Assembly: GCF_029784155.1 (NCBI RefSeq) | Contig: NC_073693.1 | Location: 226,129,094 to 226,193,093 of the forward strand | From: Uranotaenia lowii | Taxonomy: Eukaryota > Arthropoda > Insecta > Diptera > Culicidae | Length of the DNA stretch: 64,000 bases | Reading direction: 5' to 3' | In this document: in pieces, positions 45,321-56,534 of the stretch | Numbering within the stretch: position 1 is the stretch's first letter | How the letters are laid out: each line of letters starts with the position of its first letter | Program-made: the position numbers and the translations under genes | The notes under the pieces: generated by a model | Told to the model about the DNA's origin: nothing | Database searches by the model: none | Seen by the model: the letters and a program-made list of their open reading frames with translations, nothing else

Positions 45321-46109
45321 TGTTTATCTGATTAATTATCCATATTTATTGTTAATTGCTTTCAATAGCCACTTCACTCTCGAACTACTGCGAATTTTCA
45401 TTACTATCGCTAAAAAAAATCTTAACCTTTACTCGTAGTTCACTGTTAATTTTTTCAACAGTGCACACTTGTTGAACAAAAGTATTTGACACAAGCTAAC
45501 CCCTAGCATTTATTTAAAGTGACTCTTAATTGTTTGTGATATGTACCAATTGTAAGTATTTTAAATTAAATTAAATTATAAATTTCTGTGTTTAAGTTCT
45601 GTGAAACTATCTCTATCAAAGCATAACAAATTAAATTTGTTCATTTTTTTCCTTAAACAAAGAATAAACAAAAAATAAAGAAAATGCTTATTCCTTAATC
45701 TCAAAATCTCAAAACACTATAAATTAAAGAAGCTATAGAAGTAACAAACTTTTGTGAACTTAAAGAAAACACAACAAATTTTAGCATTTTTTTTTATTTT
45801 TAAGTAAAAAGTTGTGTTTATTTTAAAATTAAGTTTTTTTTTAAATTATTGTAGTTTTTTAGTTAACTTATGATGTTCAAAACGAGTAAAATAGTTTTTA
45901 AATAATTCGGAATATTTTCAAGTCTAGATCAATAGTGAAAGATATGAAAGCAGCGAAAATTTGAAGAAAAAAACAAAAAATATCAAATATTTTTATCCAT
46001 TAGTGTAAGTATCACTAAAAAACCGTTCATAAGAATCGTATTAGAAATGATAACTTAAGTCGTTTACAATGGTGTTAGAGAAAAGATCGTACAAAATGCC
46101 GTCTGAAGT

Positions 46110-46450
46110 CAGATTTAAGCGGATATTATAAAAATCCCACCATGTTTGCAGCAGCTCCCGCGCGGGCTTCAAGTTAGAAAATCATCGTCATATGCTCTCT
46201 GCAACCAGCAGTGCACCCAGATGGCTACAAACCAGATGAAAATTGAGAAACATGGATCAATGAGAGAACTGGAAAATATTGTCGCTGGCAACGATTTGAA
46301 GGCTACGAGAGCAGAGTCTTACGCTCTCTTATATTCTTCCGATAGGTTCGGATTAGGTGTCGCATAACGCCCAATGGGTATAGTTCTCGTCGCTTTAGAA
46401 AGAAATGAAATTTATATATGTATATTGTCCCCACAGTGGTAGGAAGATTC
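46110..46450 (+). repeat. Dispersed repeat, copy 1
   Basis: This stretch matches 60975-61455 in the same orientation. Shared strings include GCTCTCTGC followed by CAGTGCA/C CCAGAT, AATATTGTCGCTGGCAA and GTATATTG. The family is not recognised; it has no open frame or clear ends and may be an old non-autonomous element. Confidence 0.65.
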
Positions 46451-46539
46451 TTTTTTTTCATCTTTCATACAATCATTCTATATTGTAAATGGAACGTATA
46501 TCAAAACAGCACAAAAATATAGCTTTAAAAACGTTTGTT

Positions 46540-47000
46540 GGACTGAGTCTGAGATCTGAAGTCTGAAATCTGAAACCAGAGACCTGAAACAAGAGACCTT
46601 AGACCTGTAATATCAGATCTTAGAACTGATACTATGATCTTATGTATCTGAGTTCTGAGACTTAGAGACCTGAGTAAGACTTGAGACATGAGACGGTTAA
46701 CGTGACACCATAGAAGTGAAAGGGATTCAAGAGACGTGAGATGTATGAGATATTATAAATCAGACGAGAGAATCAATAAGTGGTACGTTAGAAATAAGAT
46801 CTGAGAAGTCAGACGCGAAAAGTAAAACGTAGCACGTTAGAAATGAGACGTAAGATGTTGGACGCGTGAGAAATGAGTAATGAGAAGTTAAATGTTTGAC
46901 AATAGAAGTGAAAAATGAGAAATTAGCAATGAGGCACTAGATTTGAGAACGTGAGAAATAAGACGTAAGAAGCGAGACATGAGAATAAGTCGTAGGAAGT
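46540..47000. repeat. Decayed GA-rich repeat (GAGACNTGA-like words)
   Basis: Dozens of words of the form GAGACCTGA, GAGATCTGA, GAGAAATGA and GACGTAAGA recur with spacing of about 7-10 bases. It resembles a decayed form of the (GAGACAA)n array at 54373-54836, whose borders contain the same GAGACCTGAGACATGAG words. Confidence 0.7.
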
Positions 47001-47302
47001 TTGACGTTAGAATTGAGATGCGAGATATAAGTTAGTTTTGGTAAATCAGAATAGTTTAAATTATTTGAACTAGTAAATGGTAAGTGAAATTAGGAGAATA
47101 TTGAGGATTTTCTTTCTATTCTTGGTTCAAAATTTCAGGGTATCATGTAGAAGTTTCTTAGATGTGCTGCAGCCCGTGGCGTAGATGATAGCCTTCCAGT
47201 CTTCTAAGCCAGCGGGTATGAGATCGAGTCCCGGTCACGGCACACATAGTACAATTTCTGTGGGTTGGTGGTTTTAGCATTTGTAAGATGCTAGCCATCT
47301 TA

Positions 47303-48131
47303 GGGAACATCCATAAATGACATAGCATTTTTTTACGAGTTTTTATACCCCCCCTCCCTCCTCGTAGCATTTCGTCACAAAGTCATAGACCCCCCTAGAT
47401 AATAACGTAGCTTTAATAACCCCCCCCCCCCCCCCAACCGCCCATTTTTCAAAATCGGTTTTTAATTTTTACTTTTATTATCAGCATTTTGCAAGAATAA
47501 TACAAAAAATAACCAAAAAGGGAAAGAACTTATAAATGGAAGTTTAAAAAAGCATATTAATCAGTCAAAAAAAATCAAGCTACCTTTCAACAAACAGGAT
47601 AACTAGTAAGTATTCAATCAGTTGCGTCGGTCCAAATTATCTCCATTCGGGATTCCAATGAAATCGTTGGGCAGCTTTCCTCCATCGTCTGTTCGGCTAG
47701 AATAATTGCACCTGCGATGTCAGCTGCCTCCACTCACTCTCTATCGTCCTCCGGAGTGATGACCAGCACTTTGTGCCCTCTTTTGCCTACAATTAGCTCT
47801 GGACGAATCTTTCTATCCGAGGCTGGGGCCTTATGAATTTAGTTATGCTCCTTTTGGAGAACATTCGAAGCAAAATATAAATTGCATTTCTTGCATGTAC
47901 GCTCCTTTTATACGCTTGAAAACAGTCGGGCAGTAGGAGTTAAAAGCTACATGTTCAGACTAGATTGAATGAGGCATAATTTTGCTCAATTTTGATTTAT
48001 TTTTTTTCGATATTTAATTAAAGCTACGTAGCTTTACTTGAACCCCTACCCCCCCTCTCGTCACACATCGTCACACAAAGTCAAACTCCCCCCCTCCCCC
48101 TCAAATGCTACGTCATTTATGGACGTTCCCC
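47303..48131. mobile_element. MITE with GGGAACGTCCATAAATGA ends inside the SINE
   Basis: The left end GGGAACATCCATAAATGACA matches the complement of the right end GGGAACGTCCATAAATGACG, each followed by TAGCATTT and then C- or G-rich runs (16 C at 47420-47435). TA lies on both sides. The 829-bp element interrupts the SINE body and carries a gene-like fragment in its middle. Confidence 0.85.
47638..47960 (-). pseudogene. Zinc-finger-like gene fragment inside the MITE
   Basis: The middle of the MITE is clearly richer in GC than its ends. On the minus strand it reads, after SYCPTVFKRIK and a one-base frame break, TCKKCNLYFASNVLQKEH, a C2H2-type pattern (CX2CX12HX3H, 47833-47895) with a TAA between the two histidines. 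The frame goes on for about 80 codons (GKRGHKVLVITPEDDRE, then after a TGA IAGAIILAEQTMEES) to about 47640. I do not recognise the parent gene. It could be a captured host fragment or the remnant of an element-encoded DNA-binding protein. Confidence 0.45.
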
Positions 48132-48419
48132 TATCCTCGAAAGATGTACGCTTAGAATTAAGAAAAGGGAATCTCTTCGAGGAAACATCAAGTTTCATTG
48201 AGATCCTGTATGTGTTTGTGTTCGTTTAAAAAAGTTTGTTATAAGGTATGACCATTGACGAATTACATTTTTAAATAAAAATCCTACAACAATCTTATTT
48301 CATGTTACTAACTGGGTGTTTCGGATTTTAATCTATTTTATTGTGTATGAGAAAAACTGTTAAGTTTCGTTCTTATGTGACAGTTAATGCAGATTTTTCA
48401 GTACTGTTATAGTTATACA

Positions 48420-48933
48420 ATCGGATGACTTTTCGCTTAAACATCAAAATGGACAAAATTGACATTATTGGCTTATTGGAGATAATTGATGGAAATGACA
48501 AAATTGACAAACTGAATAAAATGGCAGAATGGAAAAAATTGAAAAAAATTACACAACGGACGAAATTTAGAGAAATGACTTAGGTGGCAAAATTAACTAA
48601 ATTTACATAAATGACAATATTTATATCAATGACGATTTCGACTAAATTGATTATACTGCAATAGTTACTTAATTGGCATTGATGACAAAAATGGAAATAA
48701 AAAACTTATTTTTTTCCAAAATAGACAAAACGTTCAAATTAACACAAAACGGAAGACACGAACAAAATTGACAAAATTGATGAACTTGTTAGTTTAGTGA
48801 ATTTTATCAACTATGTTGGTTTTGTCCATTTTTCCAATTTGGTAATTTTCTTTAATGTAGTTAATTTTGTCTTTCTGACCAATTCAATAAATTTTTCAAA
48901 TCTGTCATTTTCTGGTTGATTAAATTTATTTTG
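48420..48933. repeat. Decayed ACAAAATTG repeat block, left part
   Basis: GACAAAATTGACA-like words repeat with about 9-base spacing up to about 48790, then appear as the complement (TTTTGTCCATTTT, TTAATTTTGTC). A similar block resumes at 50160-50330 on the far side of the hAT MITE, so the MITE split an older repeat. Confidence 0.6.
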
Positions 48934-48941
48934 AAATTTAT

Positions 48942-50151
48942 TAGAGATGTACCGAATATTCGGTTGGCCGAATATTCGGCGCCGAATACTGCCTAAAAAC
49001 CGTTAAGCCGAATATTCGGCTCACCGAATAGTTGAGCTAAGTATTCGGCCGAATAGGCCGAATAAGCCGAATATTTATTTTTGAAATCTATAAAATAACA
49101 TAATTGTCAAATTTTTCAAAAGATTTTGGATAATTTATAGAATAGTCAAAAGTCATGTTGAGAAAGCTACACAATCATCAGATACTTCTAGTTTCAGTTA
49201 AGCATCTTAGGTGTATCCGTGTATCTTTCACTGTAGATCGTACAGGAGAATGCTGATAAATATTGCTTTTTCCTTCGATTATATTTTATTCCACTTTTTC
49301 TTTTTTTAAATACCCAGGCTTGCCCATAAATCCAATAAAGAATTCAAGATTAGTCAAATTTGTCCAGGATGCTCAGATATTGTTCAAAACCGCCCGGATT
49401 TTTCCCGGCTTATTTCAAATATTTGCTAAATCAAATAAAGAGTTCTGATTTTTCTTTGAAATTTTCATGATTTTATTTTCAAAAACGATTTTTAAACAAT
49501 TCCAGAATGAACATCATTTTTGGTTGAATCCATACGATACGATTTTCATACTGCTCTTGCTATTCAATGAAAATATTACATTTCAAGTTATTTTATTTCA
49601 TTTTCCTATTGTATGTTCCTGGCATTAATTTTGTACGCATTTGCCGTTTTTTTTTTAATTTTTTTTCCTAAAATTGTCCGGATTTGCCCAAGATTAAAGC
49701 ACAGACTGCTTAAAAATCATCGTACTTTTTAACAACTATTTTGAAGATATTGTTTTCAAATTCGACTTTCATATAATTCGATATCAAATATGCAGTTCAT
49801 ATTGTTTGGCACCAGTTTCGACGTATTTTTATCAGATTTCAGAGAAACCCATTTCTTTGGTGATAAAAGCCCTTGAAGCGACAAGTCATCTGATTTCATT
49901 TGAGTAATTGGTGATATTTTTTTTTTAAATCAGAGAAACTTGAAAAAGATTAAGTAATACATCATCTGGTTGAAAATGATCGACTCAAAAACATGAAAAG
50001 CATTAAAATGGAAGAAATAGAAGGAAATTGGAAAAATTGATTTTGTATTTTCATTAAAAACCCAACAGAATATTCGTTTGGCCGAATAGTTGAAAAGGTC
50101 AATATTCGGTATTCGGCCGTTCGCCAAATACCACTATCCGGTACATCTCTA
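48942..50151. mobile_element. hAT-type MITE, 1.2 kb, with ATTCGG subterminal repeats
   Basis: The ends are TAGAGATGTACCGAATATTC and, on the complement, TAGAGATGTACCGGATAGTG. A perfect 8-bp duplication AAATTTAT flanks it (48934-48941 and 50152-50159), the hAT signature. Near both ends GAATATTCGGC/GCCGAATA words are repeated about ten times, as expected of transposase subterminal binding sites. There is no transposase frame. Confidence 0.92.
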
Positions 50152-50159
50152 AAATTTAT

Positions 50160-50400
50160 GTTATTCAAGTAAATTTTTTAAAAAATCGTAAATTGTTTCA
50201 ATTTAAAAATTTTGTCGGTTTGATAATTTTGTAAGTTTAGTCTTTTTTGCATTTTTGTCATTTTCATCAAATTTGTTCATTTGGTCCAAATAATCATTCT
50301 GGCTGATTTGGTTAAACTTAAAATGTTTGCCAATATTTGCCACAAATTCACAATAATGGAAAATTTGCACATTTTTTTTTAATTTCATAATTGCTGCGAG
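50160..50400. repeat. Decayed TTTTGTCA repeat block, right part
   Basis: TTTTGTCGGTTTG, TTTTGTAAGTTTAG, TTTTGTCATTTTC and TTTGTTCATTTGG follow each other at about 9-14-base spacing. It is the continuation of the block left of the hAT MITE. Confidence 0.55.
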
Positions 50401-50559
50401 TTTTGCATTGGAGTAAGTGAGTTTTCGTCACTTCGCAGGTTCTCAGTGCAAACGTTGAATTATTTTAGACACATGATTAGGCATTTTTTTAGATTGTTCT
50501 CTTTAATTTTTAATTCTAATTGTTTTGAGGCTACCATACCCTCTGGTTTAAAAAAAATA

Positions 50560-50830
50560 TAGAAAATTATACTTATTTCAATTTCCTTATAGAAATGGAA
50601 TCATACAGGATATTCCAGGATTCAGCCATTCAAAAACCAACAAAAAGTTGCACATTATGCTGTTTTCATAAAAATTATGATTACTTGAATACTTTCATCC
50701 TATAAACGATTTCGATTATTTAATTTTATGATTGATTTTTGATTTACTGCGTTCAAAAGTCTTTAATCATCTACAATTCGTTTATTACTTATTTAGTGTG
50801 TGAGCTATGTATTCAAACAGCCTTTAAGAA
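50560..50830 (+). repeat. Direct repeat pair, copy 1
   Basis: It matches 51785-52035 in the same orientation about 1.2 kb away. Shared strings include CATACAGGATATTCCAGGAT, CAAAAAGTTGCA, AATTCGTTTATTA and GTGAGCTATGTAT. The two copies differ by many substitutions, so the duplication is old. Confidence 0.75.
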
Positions 50831-51784
50831 AGGCTTCAATCCACTGTCAAGTGTATTAAATCAGTTTTTTTTAAATTTTTTTCGTAGGATAAGTGAGCCA
50901 AATTTCGCTATATTTTGTTAGAGGTTTGAAGATTTGATATTATAGGCCAAATCTTTAATTCTCAGATACACAATTTTTTGGTAACTAAGTTTCAATTTTT
51001 TTCTGAATTCTATTTTGCTTTGAAATTATCATTTCTTTAATTTAAAAAAGCAATTTAATTTACAAAAAATATCATGTTTTTGTGTCGATGTTCCTAATTT
51101 GGCACTAATTGTTCCTAATGCTAACATATGAGGAAAAATGTATCCGCGTACCCAATATTACACTATTTATTCCTGACTTTGCATACGGGTCTGTTTTTAA
51201 ATACTTTTATGAGAAAAGTCTCAAAACTCACCTTTTAATAAATTTTATAGCTTTTTTGGAATATGAATAGAGAAATAAGGACTATTAATATCCTACACAA
51301 TATTCCTTAACGCTAGTTTTGAAGAAAGTAGTGGATGTTGAGCTTATTAAAATTCAAACTTTACCTTTCCCTTAGAAAATTCATTGTAATGGATACAAAT
51401 AAGTACAATCAAACAGAGCATCATGCAACAACATGGTTGGATGCAACATCCGTGTATCACAAGACTTATTCAATTTTTATATTAATTTAATGTAATATAA
51501 TAATCATTTAATGATTATGCCATAGTTTCTCACATCGTGAGCTATTTTTTTAAAGTTTTTGATCCTAATAGGAAATAAAAAACATCGAAATTTTGACATT
51601 TTTCTATGCCATAAAAAACTTTACACAGTATGACGGATTGGCTAAATGATATCCCCTTCAAACTTAATATTGTTTTTAGTATCCTATATCAACTCTGTAG
51701 TTATATAAATATTTTAAAGACAATTTTATAATTTTTTAAAATATATATATTTTAAAATTCCGTTACCAGTCTAGGCTAAAAAAG

Positions 51785-52035
51785 ATTATACTTATTTCAA
51801 AAGTTTTTTTTTTATAGAAACTGATTCATACAGGATATTCCAGGATTCAGATGTTCAAAATCCCACAAAAAAGTTGCAAATAATGCTATGTTTATGAAAA
51901 TTATTATCATTTAAATACTTACATTCTATACATTATTTCAAATCTTTAGAATTTTAATTTACTTTGGATTTATTGCATTAATCATCAATAATTCGTTTAT
52001 TATTATGCATGTGAGCTATGTATGCAAAGAAAATA
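51785..52035 (+). repeat. Direct repeat pair, copy 2
   Basis: Second copy of the 50560-50830 sequence, with the same order of conserved strings. The DNA between the copies (50830-51785) is AT-rich with no gene. Confidence 0.75.
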
Positions 52036-54372
52036 TTTGAATGGCATTTTCGGTAAATCTCTAAAAATTATGATTAAATCGTACTTATTGCATTGCACTA
52101 ACACATATTTTCGATTAGCCGATGAGTCACTTTACACAGAATGGGTAAGATATGCCATTGAAGGCATTACTTTTCATGTTTTGTCAACAGCTTAGATCAA
52201 ATGTTTTGTTTATTCAGACATCCATCAGAGGTGATACAATCTAACGTCCTGCATTGACGCCCCTTTACAAATGTATGTCTTCAACATTTCAAATATTTTA
52301 CCGTTTTTTTTTTCGCTCTCCGTACTCTATGAAGGACACTTAATATTATAACACACTTTTACTACGGCGTTTCCCCTTTTCCGATTCGCATTTGTTGCTC
52401 GGAATTTTTATGCGCTCCTTCATTCATGTCCGGATATTTTGGCAAAAACACTCGTCTTGCGCTCGCTCGGGTAGGACGTGTGGTGTAACAGACACATTCC
52501 TTGGCCGGAAGCATAAATAAATGTAGTCATTTCATTCCCGATACCTGTTTCCTGGTTTTCACAACCCGTAGATCCCGTCTGAAGGAAGTAAGAATAAAAA
52601 AAAGAGAGAGTCGAATGCGAACAGCTCTTGTCAATACGTTTGGTCCAAGCCGTCGTCTGTACATTTCCGTTTTGCCAGCTAGCAGAAGAATAAATTCGGA
52701 ATTTTCCCCCGGTTTTCGAATCGCGGCGGGGGGTTTTCCTTTTGTTGAGCCATTATTTCCTATCATATTTATGGCATTTATTAGCCAGTATTGCATTGAT
52801 TTCCGCTGCCGATTTAATGGACTAACTAATGGCACCATCGGGGACCCTGAATGAGATGGTCTTTTGAAACCAGTCGATGACGCCGGATTTTCGGGGCCCT
52901 GATTTATGGGTAATTGGAGTCACATTTATTTGCGTATACGCCTCGTGTGTGTGAGCTATGTAGATAGGAATTCTCCTTTCAGTCGATTCTTTTTTTTCCT
53001 CGAAGATAGACTGCAAATATGTTTACAGCTTTATACTGGAAAACTATTATGTTGCGGGGAAAAGTTTTGTCGGTTAAAGACCATAAGTTTTACGATTTGT
53101 TGGTTTAGATTGTATGTGAATATCCGGAGAAAATTCTAGGATACGGTTATTGACTTTGGGTTTTTGTTGGAATTGAAATCCTTTGAAGTCGATTATGCAA
53201 TATGAAACAAATTAAGAAAATGGCAAAATTTTTCACTGTTTCAAACTACTAAAAGTAATTTATTTTTCTGTTCGAAATAGCGTGTTTATGGAAATTTAAA
53301 AACTGTCATAGGATTTCGCGGACATTGCTAGCTAAGGATCTTATTCAAATTGTATACCAGTGATTTTTTGTCAATTTAATGTTGAATAACTTATTCGAAT
53401 TTTAAAATCCTTTAGGATTCCTGGAGTGCAAAGAGGACAAAATACGATAAACGTGATCATGGGCTTTTTGAAGGCTTAAATGTAAAAATAGCTTCATGTT
53501 TTTTTTTACAATGTATCTTTATTGACGGATTTAAATCCAACTCGACACAGTATCTGGCATGACCCTCTAAGAATTGAATGAAACTTTGTGTGTGTATAGT
53601 CCTCACGTAGTTAAGGCTCTTGCCATACTTAGCATTCCTAAAAATATCTAGACTAACATTAGAAAAGGGCAAATTTTTAAGGCCTTTTTTATGAAAATTT
53701 TAAATTCTAGAATTACGATTTCCACACAAACAGGGTCTACGGAAGAGTTTTGAAAAATGATTGAATTTTAAGAAAATAAATATTGGCATAAAATATTTTA
53801 AAATTTCGCACTCAGAAAAATGCATTTTAAAAACTAAAACTCATTTTTTTTAATAAACGCCATCTCAAAATTTGATGAATTTGTTCGTCTAAGGCGGATT
53901 TTTTTCTTTTTTTGCGTGCCTATCACTGCGACCAGTTAGTTGATCTATTGTAATATGTCCCCTGTTCAATATATGTATGCTAAGTCAAGGAAGATCACTT
54001 TCATATAATTAGATAGATAGATTCCTATCTTGAGATTTAATATTTTCCCAACCTTGTATAACCGTTCTTATGAAGCTGTTCACCTTTTTTGGACCAATTG
54101 AAAAAATTTCGAAGGGATCTAATATACCCCAACCAAATACTAAGGCGGATTGTTATAATGCCTACAAGTTGTTCATAAATTAATTTTGTGCATATTTAAG
54201 TGAGAAAAGTTTTTCTAACAAAATCTTTTTCAAATCCATACTGAAATTAAACATTTTTTGAGTGTACAGTAAGGTTTTTAAGCGGATTTTATCTGCGCGG
54301 TTTTCAGAGAGTAAGTATTTCAGGGTAAATGTTCAAAGTCCTTTTCATAGGAAAACACTTGGAATTTTTTTT
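52036..54372. other. Intergenic, with a GC-richer patch, no gene supported
   Basis: A patch at 52300-52950 has a higher GC content and overlapping frames on both strands (52501-52854 plus, 52527-52838 minus). Neither shows a domain or consistent codon pattern. It looks like unique host DNA. The rest is AT-rich; TAAGGCGGAT occurs near 53893 and 54142. Confidence 0.45.
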
Positions 54373-54836
54373 GAGACCTGAGACATGAGACAAGAGACAA
54401 GAGACAAGAGACAAGAGACAAGAGACAAGAGACAAGAGACAAGAGACAAGAGACAAGAGACAAGAGACAAGAGACAAGAGACAAGAGACAAGAGACAAGA
54501 GACAAGAGACAAGAGACAAGAGACAAGAGACAAGAGACAAGAGACAAGAGACAAGAGACAAGAGACAAGAGACAAGAGACAAGAGACAAGAGACAAGAGA
54601 CAAGAGACAAGAGACAAGAGACAAGAGACAAGAGACAAGAGACAAGAGACAAGAGACAAGAGACAAGAGACAAGAGACAAGAGACAAGAGACAAGAGACA
54701 AGAGACAAGAGACAAGAGACAAGAGACAAGACACAAGAGACAAGAGACAAGAGACAAGAGACAAGAGACAAGAGACAAGAAACAAGAGACAAGAGACAAG
54801 AGACAAGAGACAAGAGACATGAGACATGAGATATGA
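54373..54836. repeat. (GAGACAA)n heptanucleotide array, about 60 units
   Basis: A nearly perfect seven-base repeat with one C substitution near 54732 and one A near 54780; both edges carry GAGACATGAG or GAGACCTGAG variants. The unit lacks stop codons, so artefactual frames (ETRDKRQ plus, LLSLVSC minus) span it on both strands. Confidence 0.97.
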
Positions 54837-56342
54837 GGCCTTGCATTCTTAAGATGCAATTTGATGTTCATTATGTTAAAATTAATCAACATTCAAGTGA
54901 GATATACAGAAATTACTCAATAAGATATCATAATCTACATAGGGGTAAAAGGGGGCGAAACAGATTACTTTATAAGACCTTCTTTTCTGTTAATGGTTCC
55001 TTTCAAGAGATTTATATTAAAAACGCTAAAGCTCATTATAAAAAATTGCAATGAGTTTTAAGCTCTCTCCGGGTAGGTAAGGTCAAATTACACATCACTG
55101 AGATGGTTCCAGCCAAATTTGACGGCGGATTTGAGTTTCTGTGATCATTTGATATAGGATAAGTATTATTTCCGGTGCAACAGTCTGCGGCTTCGAGTTT
55201 CTTTATTTTTGATTTTTTTAGGCAAATTTTCCACTTAATATTGGCAACAAAAGCCAAATGATTTTTTAACTTTCGGCCGTGATGGCAATGCCGAGGAATA
55301 CGCTTTTTTCAACTAGAACTTGTTGTAAGCAGCTTTTCGTTGAACAAAAAAAAATGCGTGGGTTTATGTTGTAACAGTATCGATATTTTGCTAGTTTTGC
55401 TTGTGTACCCCTAAAAGTTATTTTTAGAATGTTACTTCCCAGAGCATTCTCTGGCTTCAAACCCTTAGCCACTCAGGGATACTATTCCCAGACTCCCATC
55501 AGTAACTGGAACTCACGAGAGTGCTCTTTAATCGAGGCACTCAATGACGTCAAACCCCACCGCCCTAGAGCACTCCAGATATGACGTCACGAAGGAATCC
55601 CTTTAAATGAGAAATAATTGCAACTGGAGTAAAAGCTTAGCGTTTGATTTATATGAAGCCTGTCGTCACCAGCTGGTTGATATGCGCCCGGTTATTAACC
55701 CCATCACTAGACTAGTATAAATGTATTGGTAACCGGTTGTTGATTTCGCTCCACCCGAACTTAGACCCGAGATCGGAGATCAAAACCTCGGATGAGATGA
55801 AAAGGTCTTGATAAGAAGAAATTTTCTTCGGAGAACTTCGTGATTCTCAGTTCACTAATAATTACGAAGTTCCGGTTACGAAAACCAATAACTTTTGTTG
55901 TTCTGAGGGCTAATGCTTTTTCTCGTCCACTTTTCTTTGGACTGTGAAGTAGGCCGGATGGGCAAAAATTTGTGAATAGAAATTGAGAAAAGGGTAATTA
56001 ATATTTTATTCAAATATACAAGTGCGTTTGGATATGAGAACCTCTCGAACAGATTCTCGGAGGAGCCGATCCACCTGCAACCCGTTATCAGCCAGCCAGG
56101 GAAAGTGTACCCAACGCACCGAGCGATCGTCAACCGCATCTTATCTCCATCATGTGGTACGTTTCGACCAACAGAAGACACCGCAGATTGGCGAAACAGC
56201 ATACGCGAGGCGGCAACTGTCCTTTTGGTTCAACGAGTGGCATCCCACAGACGACGCACGGCGATTTTCCGGAGACTTTTCCGCTTCCGGTGTAAAATCA
56301 GGTTTGAACAACCATCCGACCCGACCCTAGGTGAAAGGTGTT
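54837..56342. other. Mostly non-coding, unclassified
   Basis: The right half (55480-56340) is GC-richer. Two TGACGTCA palindromes lie at 55546 and 55578, and ACTAGTATAAATG near 55708 looks like a TATA box. A frame at about 56039-56349 plus (LQPVISQPGKVYPTHRAIV, DTADWRNSIREAA) is open but not recognised. It could be a decayed retroelement or a host exon; the sequence does not decide. Confidence 0.35.
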
Positions 56343-56534
56343 TAGGCTAGAGGGCATGTTGATGAAAAGCTCCCGGGAGCCATGAATTGTCCCGCCTTTG
56401 CTCTACACTAGCTAACTATACATGAGAAACTCAGAAAGAGAATTCCCATGTATGTATAGCGAGTTTCTCATGCTAGTGTAGAGCAAAGGCGGGACAATCC
56501 ATGGGATCTTTTCATCAACATGCCCTCTAGTCTA
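56343..56534. repeat. Long hairpin with arms of about 65-70 bp
   Basis: The left arm (56343-56412) and right arm (56472-56534) are inverted copies starting TAGGCTAGAGGGCATGTTGA and TAGACTAGAGGGCATGTTGA. The left arm has a short extra GGGAGC-type segment. The spacer itself contains a second inverted pair (CATGAGAAACTC and complement). The whole would fold into one rod of about 190 nt. It may be a small foldback element. Confidence 0.88.

Larger units (their letters stand above)
47165..48230 (+). mobile_element. tRNA-derived SINE, interrupted by a MITE
   Basis: The head has a pol III A box TGGCGTAGATGATAGC (47177-47192) and a B box GAGATCGAGTCCC (47220-47232) 28 bases apart, the layout of a tRNA promoter, followed by a non-tRNA body (TGTGGGTTGGTGG, GATGCTAGCCATC). 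The body resumes after the MITE as TCCTCGAAAGATGTACGCTT. The real SINE is thus 47165-47302 plus about 48132-48230. The right limit is approximate. Confidence 0.7.

Noticed and set aside
52501..52854. Paired frames on both strands in a GC-richer patch
   Set aside because: No domain, no splice sites that could be defended; open by composition alone is plausible.
54304..54892. Ser/Leu/Val/Cys-rich and Gln/Lys/Arg-rich frames over the GAGACAA array
   Set aside because: Stop-free repeat unit, same reason as for the GGCAAAA array.
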